DNA from: Bacteroidota bacterium
GTDB taxonomy: Bacteria; Bacteroidota; Rhodothermia; Rhodothermales; Rubricoccaceae
NCBI GenBank assembly: GCA_039821555.1
Contig: JBCBNX010000004.1
Location: forward strand, 346,788 to 410,787
Direction of reading: 5' to 3'
DNA length: 64,000 nucleotides
Shown here: piece by piece, positions 14,823 through 24,733 of the stretch
Layout: the number at the start of each line of letters is the position of its first letter
Numbering within the stretch: position 1 is the stretch's first letter
The notes under the pieces: model-generated
The model's database searches: none
What the model saw: only the letters and a program-made list of their open reading frames with translations
What the model was told of the DNA's origin: nothing
Made by a program: the position numbers and the translations under genes

Positions 14823-14825
14823 GCG

Positions 14826-15491
14826 CTAGCCGATAAGCCACATGGCCGCGCCGGCGAGCAGCGGCACGCGGACGTTGTCGTTGAGCGGGATCGGCGTCGC
14901 CTCGACGAGGGCGGCGATGAACGCGCCGAGGCCGACCTGCCACAGTGAGAGCCCCGGCGTTGTGACGGTGTCGATAGGCGTGCCTGGGAACGCGAACCAC
15001 GAGAGGGGAAGTAGCGCGAGGGGCAGCACGACGAGCACCGCCGTGAGCATGAACGCCGCGGAGCCTTCGAGCGACTTTGGCGAGTTGGGCCAGCGGTGGC
15101 GCCCGAAACGTCGGCCGATGAGGGCCGCGGCCCCGTCGCCCAGCATCAGCATCGCCATCGAGGCCGCAGCAATCGGCTCGGGAAAGACGAGCGCGGTGAA
15201 TGCCATGGCCGTCACCATCCACGTCGCGCCGTTGAAGACGATCGGTCCATGGAGCCCCGGTTGCTCCTCGGGGCGCATGATCCCGCCGAATACCCATTGG
15301 ATGAACCGATGAAAGCCCGCTGAGCGCGTCCGCAGCACGTCGCAGGTGAGGGCGAACACGGCGGAGGGGACAAACACCCACAGAGCGATCTCCCGGCCGA
15401 GCGCGAGCAGGCCGAGCGGCATCAAGAGTGCCCCGATGTGGAGCGCCTTACGGCCGAGTTCGGCGCGGTAGGAAAAGGCGAGCGTGTCCAT
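14826..15491 (-). CDS. SEC59/DGK1/VTE5-type lipid (phytol/dolichol/diacylglycerol) kinase
   Basis: Integral membrane protein of 221 residues with about seven hydrophobic helices. The family marks are 'ELGRKALHIGALLMPLGL' at the N-terminus, the central 'MLMLGDGAAALIGRRFGRHRW' followed by 'PKSLEGSAAFMLTA', and 'AALVEATPIPLNDNVRVPLLAG' at the end. These correspond to the CTP/ATP-using polyprenol and phytol kinases and phosphatidate cytidylyltransferase relatives. It probably phosphorylates an isoprenoid alcohol. It is the first gene of a two-gene unit with the NDC1-like flavoprotein, a pairing that recalls quinone or tocopherol metabolism in phototrophs, though that link is inference. Confidence 0.78.
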   Translation of the reverse strand: MDTLAFSYRAELGRKALHIGALLMPLGLLALGREIALWVFVPSAVFALTCDVLRTRSAGFHRFIQWVFGGIMRPEEQPGLHGPIVFNGATWMVTAMAFTALVFPEPIAAASMAMLMLGDGAAALIGRRFGRHRWPNSPKSLEGSAAFMLTAVLVVLPLALLPLSWFAFPGTPIDTVTTPGLSLWQVGLGAFIAALVEATPIPLNDNVRVPLLAGAAMWLIG

Positions 15492-15589
15492 GAGAAAGTC
15501 GAGACAAACGGAAGTAAAACGTACGACACCAATTCGTTCGCTGACGCCTATGTTGAGAGCGAACCCGTCCGATGCACCTCCTTGTTCAC

Positions 15590-16453
15590 ATGCGTCTCTA
15601 CTTTATTTCGTTTGCCATGTTCGGCCTCGCCGCCTGCACCGACCCCAGCGCCTCGCCTAGTTCGTCGTCCGCGTTGCCCTCCGACGATGACGCCGCCTAC
15701 GTGGACAGCATGGCCGTAGAGCACGCTGGCGACTCGGCGAGACCTTCGGGGGCTCCCGGAACCGACGAAGCAGGCTTGGTCATCGAACGCGTCGAGTACC
15801 ACAACGGCGTGACCGGATACGCCGCCTATCCAGAGGAGGGTGGGGTGTCCCTCTCGGGTCTGATCGTGATCCACGAGTGGTGGGGCCTCAACGACAATGT
15901 GCGTGGGCAGGCCCGTCGCCTCGCGAAGGAAGGCTATCGTGTGCTGGCAGTCGATCTCTACGAGGGCAGCGCCTCTGAGTCGCCGGACGGCGCGCGTGCG
16001 CTGATGACCGACGCCATGAGCCAGCCCGACGCCGTCGTCGCCAACCTCACGAGTGCGGCAGAGCACCTCCGCGCGCAGGGCGCGACACGCATAGGCGTGC
16101 TGGGGTGGTGCTTCGGCGGGGCATGGTCGCTCCGCGCGGCCCTCGCTCTGCCGACCCGCATCGATGCGGCCGTCATCTACTACGGGCGCGTCGAGACTGA
16201 GGCGGCGGCGCTGGCAGACTTAGAGGCGCCCATCCTCGGCCTCTTCGGCGAAGACGATCAGGGGATCCCTGCCGAGAGCGCCCGCGCCTTCGACACCGCG
16301 CTCGACGAGGTCGGCGTCCCGCACACGATCCGCATCTTCGACGGGGCCGACCACGCCTTCGCCAACCCGTCCGGCGATCGCTACCAGCCCGAAGCCGCCG
16401 AGGAGGCCTGGACCATGACCACCGCATTCCTCGCCGAGCATCTACAGCCGTAG
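15590..16453 (+). CDS. dienelactone hydrolase family lipoprotein
   Basis: Alpha/beta-hydrolase exported as a lipoprotein: MRLYFISFAMFGLAAC gives the lipobox (Cys16), followed by an acidic, Ser-rich linker to about residue 65. The catalytic nucleophile Cys lies in 'GVLGWCFGG', with 'GLFGEDDQGIP' and 'DGADHAFANPSG' giving the Asp and His of the triad. 'LIVIHEWWGLNDNVRGQARRLA' is the family's substrate-pocket motif. The ATG at 15590 is preferred to one at 15572 because it gives a clean signal peptide. Natural substrate unknown; many such exported DLH proteins are of unproved activity. Confidence 0.85.
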   Translation: MRLYFISFAMFGLAACTDPSASPSSSSALPSDDDAAYVDSMAVEHAGDSARPSGAPGTDEAGLVIERVEYHNGVTGYAAYPEEGGVSLSGLIVIHEWWGLNDNVRGQARRLAKEGYRVLAVDLYEGSASESPDGARALMTDAMSQPDAVVANLTSAAEHLRAQGATRIGVLGWCFGGAWSLRAALALPTRIDAAVIYYGRVETEAAALADLEAPILGLFGEDDQGIPAESARAFDTALDEVGVPHTIRIFDGADHAFANPSGDRYQPEAAEEAWTMTTAFLAEHLQP

Positions 16454-16510
16454 CTCGTCACTGACAGCACGGACGAGCTCCGTACTCAGGTCGCCCACAC
16501 TCGAAGGGGC

Positions 16511-17026
16511 TCAGAACAGCGCGAAGCGAATCCCTGTTTGGATGAACACCGAGTCCAGCAGGTTGACCGTCTCGAACTCGTCGGCGACGCGGTAGGCGAC
16601 CTGGGCGAACGGGTACACGTCGCGGACGAACAGCCGGACGTAGGTGCCGGAAACCAGCTTGAGGCTGAGCCGTGTGTCTCCGTCCACGCCGACGAACGCG
16701 AAGCCGAGGCCGGCATAGGGCCGCACGAACCGGAAGACGGGCGGGAGGTTGAGGCGCGTCTCCAACCCCGCCGACCAGAGGGTGCCCACCTCGGTCGAGC
16801 GCCCGTTCCACTTGCGATAGAACAACTCGAAGCTCGGCACCACGTCAATCGTGTGCTCGAAGGCGGGCACGTAGAACGCGATGCCGGTGCCGTAGCGGGG
16901 GACGTCGTCGAGGCGGGCATAGCCGCCGCCGAAGCTCGCGTAGAACTGGGCTGAGGCCGTGGGTGCAAGCACTATGCAGAGAAGCAAAGCGGCCGCGAGA
17001 GCGCGTGCGGGCTGAGGGAAAGACAT
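16511..17026 (-). CDS. small outer-membrane beta-barrel protein
   Basis: 171 residues. Signal peptide ends TASAQ (about residue 26); then alternating strands with aromatic girdles such as 'FYASFGGGYARL', 'FVRPYAGLGFAFVGV' and 'YPFAQVAYRVADEF', ending in the Phe-terminated strand 'IQTGIRFALF' that barrel-assembly machinery recognises. An 8-stranded OmpA/OmpX-sized barrel is likely. No ligand can be named. It is divergently transcribed from the export gene at 17280; the 253-bp gap has no clear operator. Confidence 0.75.
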   Translation of the reverse strand: MSFPQPARALAAALLLCIVLAPTASAQFYASFGGGYARLDDVPRYGTGIAFYVPAFEHTIDVVPSFELFYRKWNGRSTEVGTLWSAGLETRLNLPPVFRFVRPYAGLGFAFVGVDGDTRLSLKLVSGTYVRLFVRDVYPFAQVAYRVADEFETVNLLDSVFIQTGIRFALF

Positions 17027-17279
17027 GCGCAGGAGGGTGGTGCCGGCGTGACGGGATAGGCGGGCAGCAAAGGCTGCCTCAGAAGGGCAGTATCGGAAAA
17101 TAGACGCCTGGCAGGGTTTCGTTCAGGGAGTCGGCGCGTCCGGAGCGTCTTGGCAACGGATTCGCGCAGCTTTCGGCCCGATGCACTAGATTCTGCCCGT
17201 TCGAACGTCCAATGCATTCATCGCATCGAAGCGACGTTCGAGGACGCGGCCCCCACCATCCGCCCCTGCCGGCCCTCTC

Positions 17280-17547
17280 ATGCGACGTGCCTTGCTGCCT
17301 CGTACAACGAAGCCTCGTGCCTCTGTGCGGCGTGCTCTTTTGCTCGCGCTGTACGCTGCGGTGGCGGTGCTCTGGGGCCCTGCTACCGTATCAGCCCAAA
17401 CGCCTGCCCTTCCCGACACGCTGGAAACGGGCGACCTTCCCGACTCGGTGCAGGACGAACTCGACCGCCGTGGCCTCACGCTCGATCAAGCCCTGCGCAA
17501 CGCGGAGAGCCTCGGCATCGACCTGAGCGACCCGGACACGGCCGCGG
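17280..17547 (+). pseudogene. 5' part of SLBB export gene, out of frame with the rest
   Basis: ATG at 17280 opens a signal-peptide-bearing N-terminus ('RRALLLALYAAVAVLWGPATVSAQ') followed by 'LPDSVQDELDRRGLTLDQALRNA'. At 17541-17550 the run GCC GCG G CAG carries one base too many. Dropping the extra G at 17546-17547 restores 'AAQARALGLPEEDIEDLLRL' and joins this fragment directly to the frame used from 17548 to 20067. It is either a sequencing error or a real single-base insertion that separates the signal peptide from the mature protein. Confidence 0.8.
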
Positions 17548-20067
17548 CAGGCTCGCGCGCTCGGCCTGCCGGAAGAAGACATCGAGGACCTGCTGCGGCT
17601 GATCGCCCTCGCGCAGGCGCGCGATGCCGGGCAGACGGGCGTCGTGGGCGCCGATGGCGAGCCCATCGTCCTGCAGCCAGACACGCTCGTCGTTGCGGTC
17701 ACGATGGACGAGGCGCCGGTGGACCTCGACGACGCGCTGCCGTACTTCGGCTACGACACCTTCCGGCTGGGCGACTCCACCGCGCAGCCGCTCGTCACCA
17801 TCCCCGTAGCAGACGACGGCTACGTAGTCGGGCCCGGCGACGAGTTGCGCCTCACCGTCGCCGGCGACGCCGAGTTTCAGCTCGACCTCACCGTAGATCC
17901 GGAGGGACGTGTCTTCATCCCGACCGTTGGCCAATACACCGCTGCCGGGCAACCAATCGGGCAGCTCCGAGAGCGACTTCGGCGTGTCCTCGGGCGCAGC
18001 TATGCGGGGCTGCTCACGAATCCACCCTCGACGTTCATGGACCTCACGCTGCGCCGGTTGCAGGCCGTGCAGGTCTTCGTGACGGGCGCCGTGACTCGTC
18101 CTGGAGGCTACACCGTGCCGAGCGGCACCTCGGTGTTCAACGCGCTCTACCTCGTCGGCGGGCCTACGCTCGATGGGTCGCTGCGGCGCATCCGGGTCGT
18201 CCGCAATGGGCAGACGGTCGCCACCGTCGATGCCTACGACTACCTCCTCGAAGGCCGGGACGCGCAGCCCGTGCGCCTCCAGAACGGCGACCGGGTCTTC
18301 GTCCCCCCGCGAGGCACGACGGTCGCAATCGAAGGCGCTGTGCGTCGTCCTGCGTTCTACGAGATGCGCGACGCGGAGGAGAACGTGGAGCGTCTGCTCG
18401 GCTTCGCAGGCGGTCTGGAAGCCGACGCCTACGCCGCCCGCTTCCAGATCGACCGCATCGTGCCTTTCACTGAGCGGATCGACCCGTCGATTGCGCGCAC
18501 CGTGCGCGACCTGTCCCTCGCCGACGTCCTGCGCGGCAGCCTCGACGTGGCCCTGGCCGATGGGGACCGCGTCCGCATCTTCACCATCCTCGAAGCCGAG
18601 ACCCTCTCCAGCCGCGCGTCCGTGTCCGCAGCGACTGTAGAGGGGGCCGTGTTCCAGCCGGGCCGCTACGAACTCGGGCAGACGGTCCGCACCGTGCGCG
18701 ACCTCGTCCTGGAGGCCGACGGCGTGCGTGGCGACGCCTATCTGGCGCGCGCCGAACTCGTCCGTTTCCGCGACGACCTCGACCGGCAACTCCTCCGGCT
18801 CGACCTAGCGTCCGCGCTCGCCGACGACCCGCAGCACAACCTCGTGCTCCGCCCCGGTGATGTGCTCCGGGTCTACGCGCGCACCGATCTCCAAGACGAA
18901 CGCACCGTCAGCATCGTGGGGCGCGTGCGCGAGCCAGGGACGTATCCGCTCTTCGAGGGCATGGCGCTCTACGACCTGCTCTTCCAGGGCGGTGGCCTCA
19001 CCGACGACGAGTTCCTGGAAACCGTCCTGCTGGAGCGGGCGGACCTCTATCGCCCCACGGAGGACAGGATCCGCGAGCGCATCGTGCGATTCGACCTCGC
19101 GGAGACGCTCCGCGGCGAAGGACTCGCCGACCTCGTCCTGGAACCGGGCGACGAGGTGCGGATCTACGAGCGCGAGGTCGAGGAGCAAGTCGAAGACCCG
19201 TTCGTGCTCGTCAGCGGGGCGGTAGCCTCGCCGGGGCGCTACCGGCTCCGCGAGAACATGACCGTCGAGGACGCGATCCTGCAAGCCGGCGGGTATGCCG
19301 AGGGCGCGCTCGAAGGCCGCGTGGAGGTAACCCGCATGACAGAGCGTGCCACCGGGCTCCGCGCAGAAACCAGCGAGGTCGCGGTGCAGTCGTCAGCGCT
19401 GTTCGGGGACGACGAGGTGAACGCAGGGCACCGGTTGGAGCACCGCGACCGCGTCTACGTGCGCCTCGATCCTGACTTCCAGATCCAGCAGTCGGTCGTG
19501 CTCTCTGGTGAGGTGCTCTATCCTGGCCAGTACACCCTCCAGCGCGACAACGAGACGCTCTCGGAAGTGATCGCGCGGGCCGGTGGGTTGACCGAAGCAG
19601 CCTATGCCGAGGGCGGTCGCCTCGTCCGCAACCAGCGTCAGGTGATCGTGGAGTTCGAGCGGGCCCTGCGCGGGGACCGCCGCGCCGACGTCGTGCTGCA
19701 GAACAACGACCGCATCCTCATCCCTGTGCAGCCCAACACGGTCACGGTGCAAGGCAACGTTGCCAACGAGGGGCTCATCAAGTTCGTCGAGGGGCGCCGG
19801 GTGTCGTACTACCTGGAGCGCGCGGGCGGCACGCGCGACCAGACGCTCGACATCTTCCTGACCCAGGCATCGGGCGCGACGTTCAAGCTCCGTCGCGGCC
19901 TCTTCCCTGAAGACCCCGTCGTGGACGACGGCGCTACTATCCTCGTCGAGCGCGAGCCCGAAGACGAAGAGCCCGCCGACGTGGGCGAGATCATCCGGGA
20001 CGCGCTGACCATCCTCTCCGGAACGGCGACGGTCCTCGTTCCGCTCATCATCGCATTGCAGCGCTAG
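17548..20067 (+). CDS. Wza-like polysaccharide export protein with seven SLBB repeats
   Basis: Outer-membrane polysaccharide export component. The reading frame is open from 17548; without the upstream fragment the first usable start is GTG at 17644. After a poly-export domain ('YVVGPGDELRLTVAGD...VFIPTVGQYTAAG') come seven SLBB repeats of the form V.G.V..PG.Y....AGG, beginning near 18067, 18328, 18640, 18910, 19205, 19495 and 19741. The C-terminus is a hydrophobic anchor 'GTATVLVPLIIALQ'. The repeat number is high for the family, as in cyanobacterial and Bacteroidota long forms. The following wzz-like gene starts 4 bp after the stop, so both are co-transcribed. Function depends on whether the 5' frameshift is real. 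Confidence 0.88.
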   Translation, partial: QARALGLPEEDIEDLLRLIALAQARDAGQTGVVGADGEPIVLQPDTLVVAVTMDEAPVDLDDALPYFGYDTFRLGDSTAQPLVTIPVADDGYVVGPGDELRLTVAGDAEFQLDLTVDPEGRVFIPTVGQYTAAGQPIGQLRERLRRVLGRSYAGLLTNPPSTFMDLTLRRLQAVQVFVTGAVTRPGGYTVPSGTSVFNALYLVGGPTLDGSLRRIRVVRNGQTVATVDAYDYLLEGRDAQPVRLQNGDRVFVPPRGTTVAIEGAVRRPAFYEMRDAEENVERLLGFAGGLEADAYAARFQIDRIVPFTERIDPSIARTVRDLSLADVLRGSLDVALADGDRVRIFTILEAETLSSRASVSAATVEGAVFQPGRYELGQTVRTVRDLVLEADGVRGDAYLARAELVRFRDDLDRQLLRLDLASALADDPQHNLVLRPGDVLRVYARTDLQDERTVSIVGRVREPGTYPLFEGMALYDLLFQGGGLTDDEFLETVLLERADLYRPTEDRIRERIVRFDLAETLRGEGLADLVLEPGDEVRIYEREVEEQVEDPFVLVSGAVASPGRYRLRENMTVEDAILQAGGYAEGALEGRVEVTRMTERATGLRAETSEVAVQSSALFGDDEVNAGHRLEHRDRVYVRLDPDFQIQQSVVLSGEVLYPGQYTLQRDNETLSEVIARAGGLTEAAYAEGGRLVRNQRQVIVEFERALRGDRRADVVLQNNDRILIPVQPNTVTVQGNVANEGLIKFVEGRRVSYYLERAGGTRDQTLDIFLTQASGATFKLRRGLFPEDPVVDDGATILVEREPEDEEPADVGEIIRDALTILSGTATVLVPLIIALQR

Positions 20068-20071
20068 CCCT

Positions 20072-21226
20072 GTGGAAACGCCCTCGGTCTCCTACGAGCG
20101 CACGACGCCGCGTCCGGCTCCAGCCGACGAGCCGCGGGAGGTATCGCTTCTCGACGCGGTGCTTGTGGTAGCACGCCACCGGCGGACTGTCTTGCTGGTG
20201 GCGGGACTGGTGACCCTGCTCGGCGTGGTTTATGCCGTGTTGCAGCCCAACCAATACTCGGCGAGCGCTACGCTCGTGCGCGAATCCGACGAGGGGTTTG
20301 CGGCAGGCGGGGCCATCTCCGCGCTGCGGTCCTTCGGATTCAACCTCGGCGGTGCGGAGCCAGGCCTCACCGTCGAAGCCTACCCCGACATCCTTGCCAC
20401 GCGCGAGATCCGGCTCACCCTGCTGCGTGACACGTTCGCGATCCCGAGCGAAGGGGCCACGCTCCCGCTCATGGACTACGTGCTGCGTCCCACGCCGATC
20501 GGCTACGTCGTGAATGCCCCGCGCCGATGGCTACGACAACTGCGTGGCGTCCCTGACGGACAAGGAGGCGGCGATGCCGTGCTCACCCGACCCCAACAGG
20601 CGGCTCTGGGCATGCTGGGCGGCATGACGCGTGTCACAACCAACGAGGAGACGGGCCTGATGACGCTCGGGATGACCACGCGTGATCCGTATTTGTCCGC
20701 GGCGCTGGTGGAGCGGTCCCTCGGGCTGCTCGCTGACCGGGTGCGGACGATCCGGACGCAGAAAGCGCGCGACAACCTCGCGTTCGTAAACGAACGGTTC
20801 GACCAGGCCGAGCGGGAGTTTCGCGGGGCGCAGAGCCGTCTGGCCGCCTTCGACGACCGCAACCGCGCGATTCAGACGGCCTCACTACGGGCGCAGCGCG
20901 ACCGACTGCAGCAAGACCTGTCATTCAAGCGCGAGTACTACAACGAACTCCGTACCGAGGTCACGCGGGCCGAGTTGGAGCTTCAGCGCAGCGAGCCCGT
21001 GATCACCGTGATCGAAAAGCCGGTCGTCGTCCTGAGGCCGAGCGGGCCGAGTCGGCGGCTGAGCGTGCTGGCTTCGCTCGTGCTCGGACTCGTGCTCGGG
21101 GTCGGGCTGGCCTTGGGGCGGGAAGTCGTGGGCGGTGGGAGCACCGAGGACCAGGCCAAGTGGGCCGAGGTGCGGCGCAGCTTCCGGTTCCCATGGCGGC
21201 GCGCGGCAACCCCGGCGGAAAGTTAG
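20072..21226 (+). CDS. Wzz/GumC-type polysaccharide chain-length protein
   Basis: Inner-membrane co-polymerase of 384 residues setting chain length and bridging to the SLBB channel. An N-terminal Wzz domain begins at 'VSLLDAVLVVARHRRTVLLVAGLVTLLGVVYAVLQP' (TM1, about residues 38-60). A periplasmic coiled coil occupies about residues 220-300 ('AFVNERFDQAEREFRGAQSRL'). The second transmembrane helix lies near residues 328-348 ('LSVLASLVLGLVLGVGLALG'), with the usual proline-rich motif before it. There is no C-terminal BY-kinase domain, so a separate kinase would be needed. GTG start at 20072, 4 bp after the export gene. Confidence 0.85.
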   Translation: METPSVSYERTTPRPAPADEPREVSLLDAVLVVARHRRTVLLVAGLVTLLGVVYAVLQPNQYSASATLVRESDEGFAAGGAISALRSFGFNLGGAEPGLTVEAYPDILATREIRLTLLRDTFAIPSEGATLPLMDYVLRPTPIGYVVNAPRRWLRQLRGVPDGQGGGDAVLTRPQQAALGMLGGMTRVTTNEETGLMTLGMTTRDPYLSAALVERSLGLLADRVRTIRTQKARDNLAFVNERFDQAEREFRGAQSRLAAFDDRNRAIQTASLRAQRDRLQQDLSFKREYYNELRTEVTRAELELQRSEPVITVIEKPVVVLRPSGPSRRLSVLASLVLGLVLGVGLALGREVVGGGSTEDQAKWAEVRRSFRFPWRRAATPAES

Positions 21227-21406
21227 GAAAGCGCTCCACGTAAGGCACAAGCGGCATACCGTTTGCAGAAAGTGTGGGAGCCGGCTGCCCCGTACGTGGG
21301 CGTCGTGCGAAGAAGCCGCCGAATTAGCTTGCCAGGATAGTCCCTGCCGAGGTGCGACGGTAGCTTCCACTTCCGCCAACTTGTCTCCCCGCACACCCTC
21401 TACGCC

Positions 21407-22795
21407 ATGCGCGTTTCAGTCATCGGGACCGGCTACGTCGGTCTCGTCTCCGGCACCTGCTTCTCTGAGATGGGCAACGACGTGGTCTGCGTCGACATCG
21501 ACGAGGCCAAGGTCAACAAGCTCACCAACGGCGAACTGACCATCTTTGAACCTGGGCTCGAAGTCTACTTTGAGCGCAACTTACGTGAAGATCGGCTCCA
21601 CTTCACCACCGAACTCGCGCCCGCCGTCGAGCACGCAGACCTGATCTTCCTCGCGCTGCCGACGCCGCCCGGAGAAGACGGCTCCGCCGACCTGCGCTAC
21701 GTCCTCGGCGTAGCCAAGAACATCGGCGAGCTGCTGGCTGCCAACCCCGACTGGGGCTACAAGGTGATCGTGGACAAGAGCACCGTCCCCGTGGGCACCG
21801 CGGACCTGGTCACCGAAGCCATCGCCAAAGCCGGGGTGGAGGAAGGTGCCCGGTTCGATGTCGTCTCGAACCCTGAGTTCCTCCGCGAAGGCGTCGCCGT
21901 GGACGACTTCATGAAGCCCGAGCGTGTGGTCGTCGGGACCTCGTCGGAGAAGGCGGCCGACCTTATGACGCAGCTCTATGAGCCCTTCGTGCGCTCCGGC
22001 AACCCGATCATCATCATGGACGAGAAGTCGGCCGAGATGACGAAGTACGCCGCCAACGCGCTGCTCGCCACCAAGATCACGTTCATGAACGAAATCGCGA
22101 ACGTGTGCGACCGCGTGGGCGCCGACGTCGACAAGGTGCGGCGCGGTATCGGCACCGACAGCCGTATCGGGCCGAAGTTCCTCTACGCGGGCATCGGCTT
22201 CGGCGGCTCCTGCTTCCCGAAAGACGTGCAGGCACTGGTCCGGACGGCCCAGCAGAACGACTACCCGTTTGAGATCTTGCAGGCGGTCCTCAACGTCAAC
22301 AAGACGCAGCGCACGATCCTCATGCCGCGCATCGAGGAGGTGCTGGGCGATCTCCGGGGCAAGAAGATTGCCATGTGGGGCTTGGCCTTTAAGCCCAACA
22401 CGGACGACGTGCGCGAGGCGTCCAGCCACGCCATGATCCGGGCGCTGACCGCCGCCGGGGCCGACGTGGTGGCCTACGACCCCGAAGCCATCGAGACGAC
22501 CCGCGCCATCCTCGGCGAAGGCGACCTCAACAACGGGTCGATCCACTACACCACGGACTCCTACGGCGCCCTCATCGGCGCCGACGTGCTCGTGATCTGC
22601 ACCGAGTGGCCGGAGTTCCGCCGCCCCGACTTCGGCCGCCTGAAGACGATGCTCAAAGCGCCCATCGTCTTTGACGGGCGCAACCTCTACGACCACGAAC
22701 GGATGTCCAGCAACGGCTTCGAATACTATTCGATCGGTCGGCCCTTCGTCGAGCCCGTCCAGGAGGTCGTCGTCGCCACGAACGGCCGGGCCTAG
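21407..22795 (+). CDS. ugd: UDP-glucose 6-dehydrogenase
   Basis: Oxidises UDP-glucose to UDP-glucuronate with two NAD+. N-terminal Rossmann motif 'VIGTGYVGLVSGTCFSEMG'; 'STVPVGTADLV' and 'NPEFLREGVAVDDFMKPERVVVG' are the family's conserved blocks. The catalytic Cys is in 'GIGFGGSCFPKDVQAL', and the C-terminal UDP-binding domain has 'MWGLAFKPNTDDVREASS'. 462 residues is slightly longer than the usual 440. Its product feeds the UXS enzyme encoded 54 bp downstream. Confidence 0.95.
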   Translation: MRVSVIGTGYVGLVSGTCFSEMGNDVVCVDIDEAKVNKLTNGELTIFEPGLEVYFERNLREDRLHFTTELAPAVEHADLIFLALPTPPGEDGSADLRYVLGVAKNIGELLAANPDWGYKVIVDKSTVPVGTADLVTEAIAKAGVEEGARFDVVSNPEFLREGVAVDDFMKPERVVVGTSSEKAADLMTQLYEPFVRSGNPIIIMDEKSAEMTKYAANALLATKITFMNEIANVCDRVGADVDKVRRGIGTDSRIGPKFLYAGIGFGGSCFPKDVQALVRTAQQNDYPFEILQAVLNVNKTQRTILMPRIEEVLGDLRGKKIAMWGLAFKPNTDDVREASSHAMIRALTAAGADVVAYDPEAIETTRAILGEGDLNNGSIHYTTDSYGALIGADVLVICTEWPEFRRPDFGRLKTMLKAPIVFDGRNLYDHERMSSNGFEYYSIGRPFVEPVQEVVVATNGRA

Positions 22796-22849
22796 GCATC
22801 CTCCTAGCTCGCTCCCGCGCCCATTGTTACCCAGCCGCCACGCACGTTC

Positions 22850-23806
<957 letters not shown>

Positions 23807-23880
23807 GCCTGCTCTCTACGCATATCTGGTCCTGATTGCGCAGGGCCGCCCTCTCTTTCGCTCTCGCCCCACGCCCTCCC

Positions 23881-24684
23881 ATGCTCTCTGACGTTCGCCA
23901 GATCGCCGTCCAGGCCGGTCAGCGCATTCTCGATTTCTACGCTCAGGAACTCCCCGTCGACTACAAATCCGACGACTCCCCGCTGACGCACGCGGACCGT
24001 GCCTCCCACGCCTACATCGTGCAGGCGCTGCGCGCGCTCACGCCGGACATCCCGGTGCTCTCAGAAGAGTCGCCCCAAGATGAGGTAGCTGGACGCAAGG
24101 GCTGGGCGACGTTTTGGCTGGTCGACCCGCTCGACGGGACGAAGGAGTTCGTCAAGAAGACGACGGGCCAGTTCACGGTCAACATCGCGCTGATCGAGGG
24201 CAACGAGGCGACGCTCGGCGTGGTGTACGTCCCAGTGAAGGGCGTCACCTATTTCGCCGACGCCGAGGGCGCGTTCAAGCAAGAAGGCGATGCCGTGCCG
24301 CAGCCCATCACAGCACGCTCGGTAGCGGAAGACGCCATCACAGTGGTGGCGAGCCGTGACCACGCGGGCGCCGAAGTAGCGGCCATCCTCGACCGCCTCG
24401 ACGAAGCGGGCTACGCCGTCGAGTCGGCTAGCATGGGGTCCTCACTCAAGTTCTGCCTCGTTGCGGAAGGGCAGGCCGATTTCTACCCGCGCACCGTGCC
24501 GACCTTCGAGTGGGACACGGCGGCTGCGCAGGCCATCGTGGAGGCTGCCGGCGGGCGGGTAGCCACGCGCGATGGGGAGCGCCTGGTCTACAACAAGGAC
24601 GACATCCGCAACCCGTCGGTCTTCGCCCTCGGTGATCCGGCGTTCGATTGGCAGCGCTTCGTCGAGCAGGAGGTGCCCAGCTAA
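23881..24684 (+). CDS. cysQ: 3'(2'),5'-bisphosphate nucleotidase
   Basis: Li+-sensitive, Mg2+-dependent phosphatase of the inositol monophosphatase superfamily that hydrolyses PAP to AMP. Metal-binding motifs are present: 'DDSPLTHADRASH', 'PVLSEESPQDE', the core 'WLVDPLDGTKEFVKKTTGQF' and the second 'FEWDTAAAQAIVEAAGG'. Length 267 residues is normal. ATG at 23881 is chosen; an earlier in-frame ATG at 23836 adds a stretch unlike the family. Next to an SLC13-type anion transporter on the same strand, it fits sulfate assimilation or sulfation. Confidence 0.92.
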   Translation: MLSDVRQIAVQAGQRILDFYAQELPVDYKSDDSPLTHADRASHAYIVQALRALTPDIPVLSEESPQDEVAGRKGWATFWLVDPLDGTKEFVKKTTGQFTVNIALIEGNEATLGVVYVPVKGVTYFADAEGAFKQEGDAVPQPITARSVAEDAITVVASRDHAGAEVAAILDRLDEAGYAVESASMGSSLKFCLVAEGQADFYPRTVPTFEWDTAAAQAIVEAAGGRVATRDGERLVYNKDDIRNPSVFALGDPAFDWQRFVEQEVPS

Positions 24685-24733
24685 GCAGGCCTGTCCACGT
24701 AGCGTCTACCGCGTTCCCTAGCCCTCGCACGGC

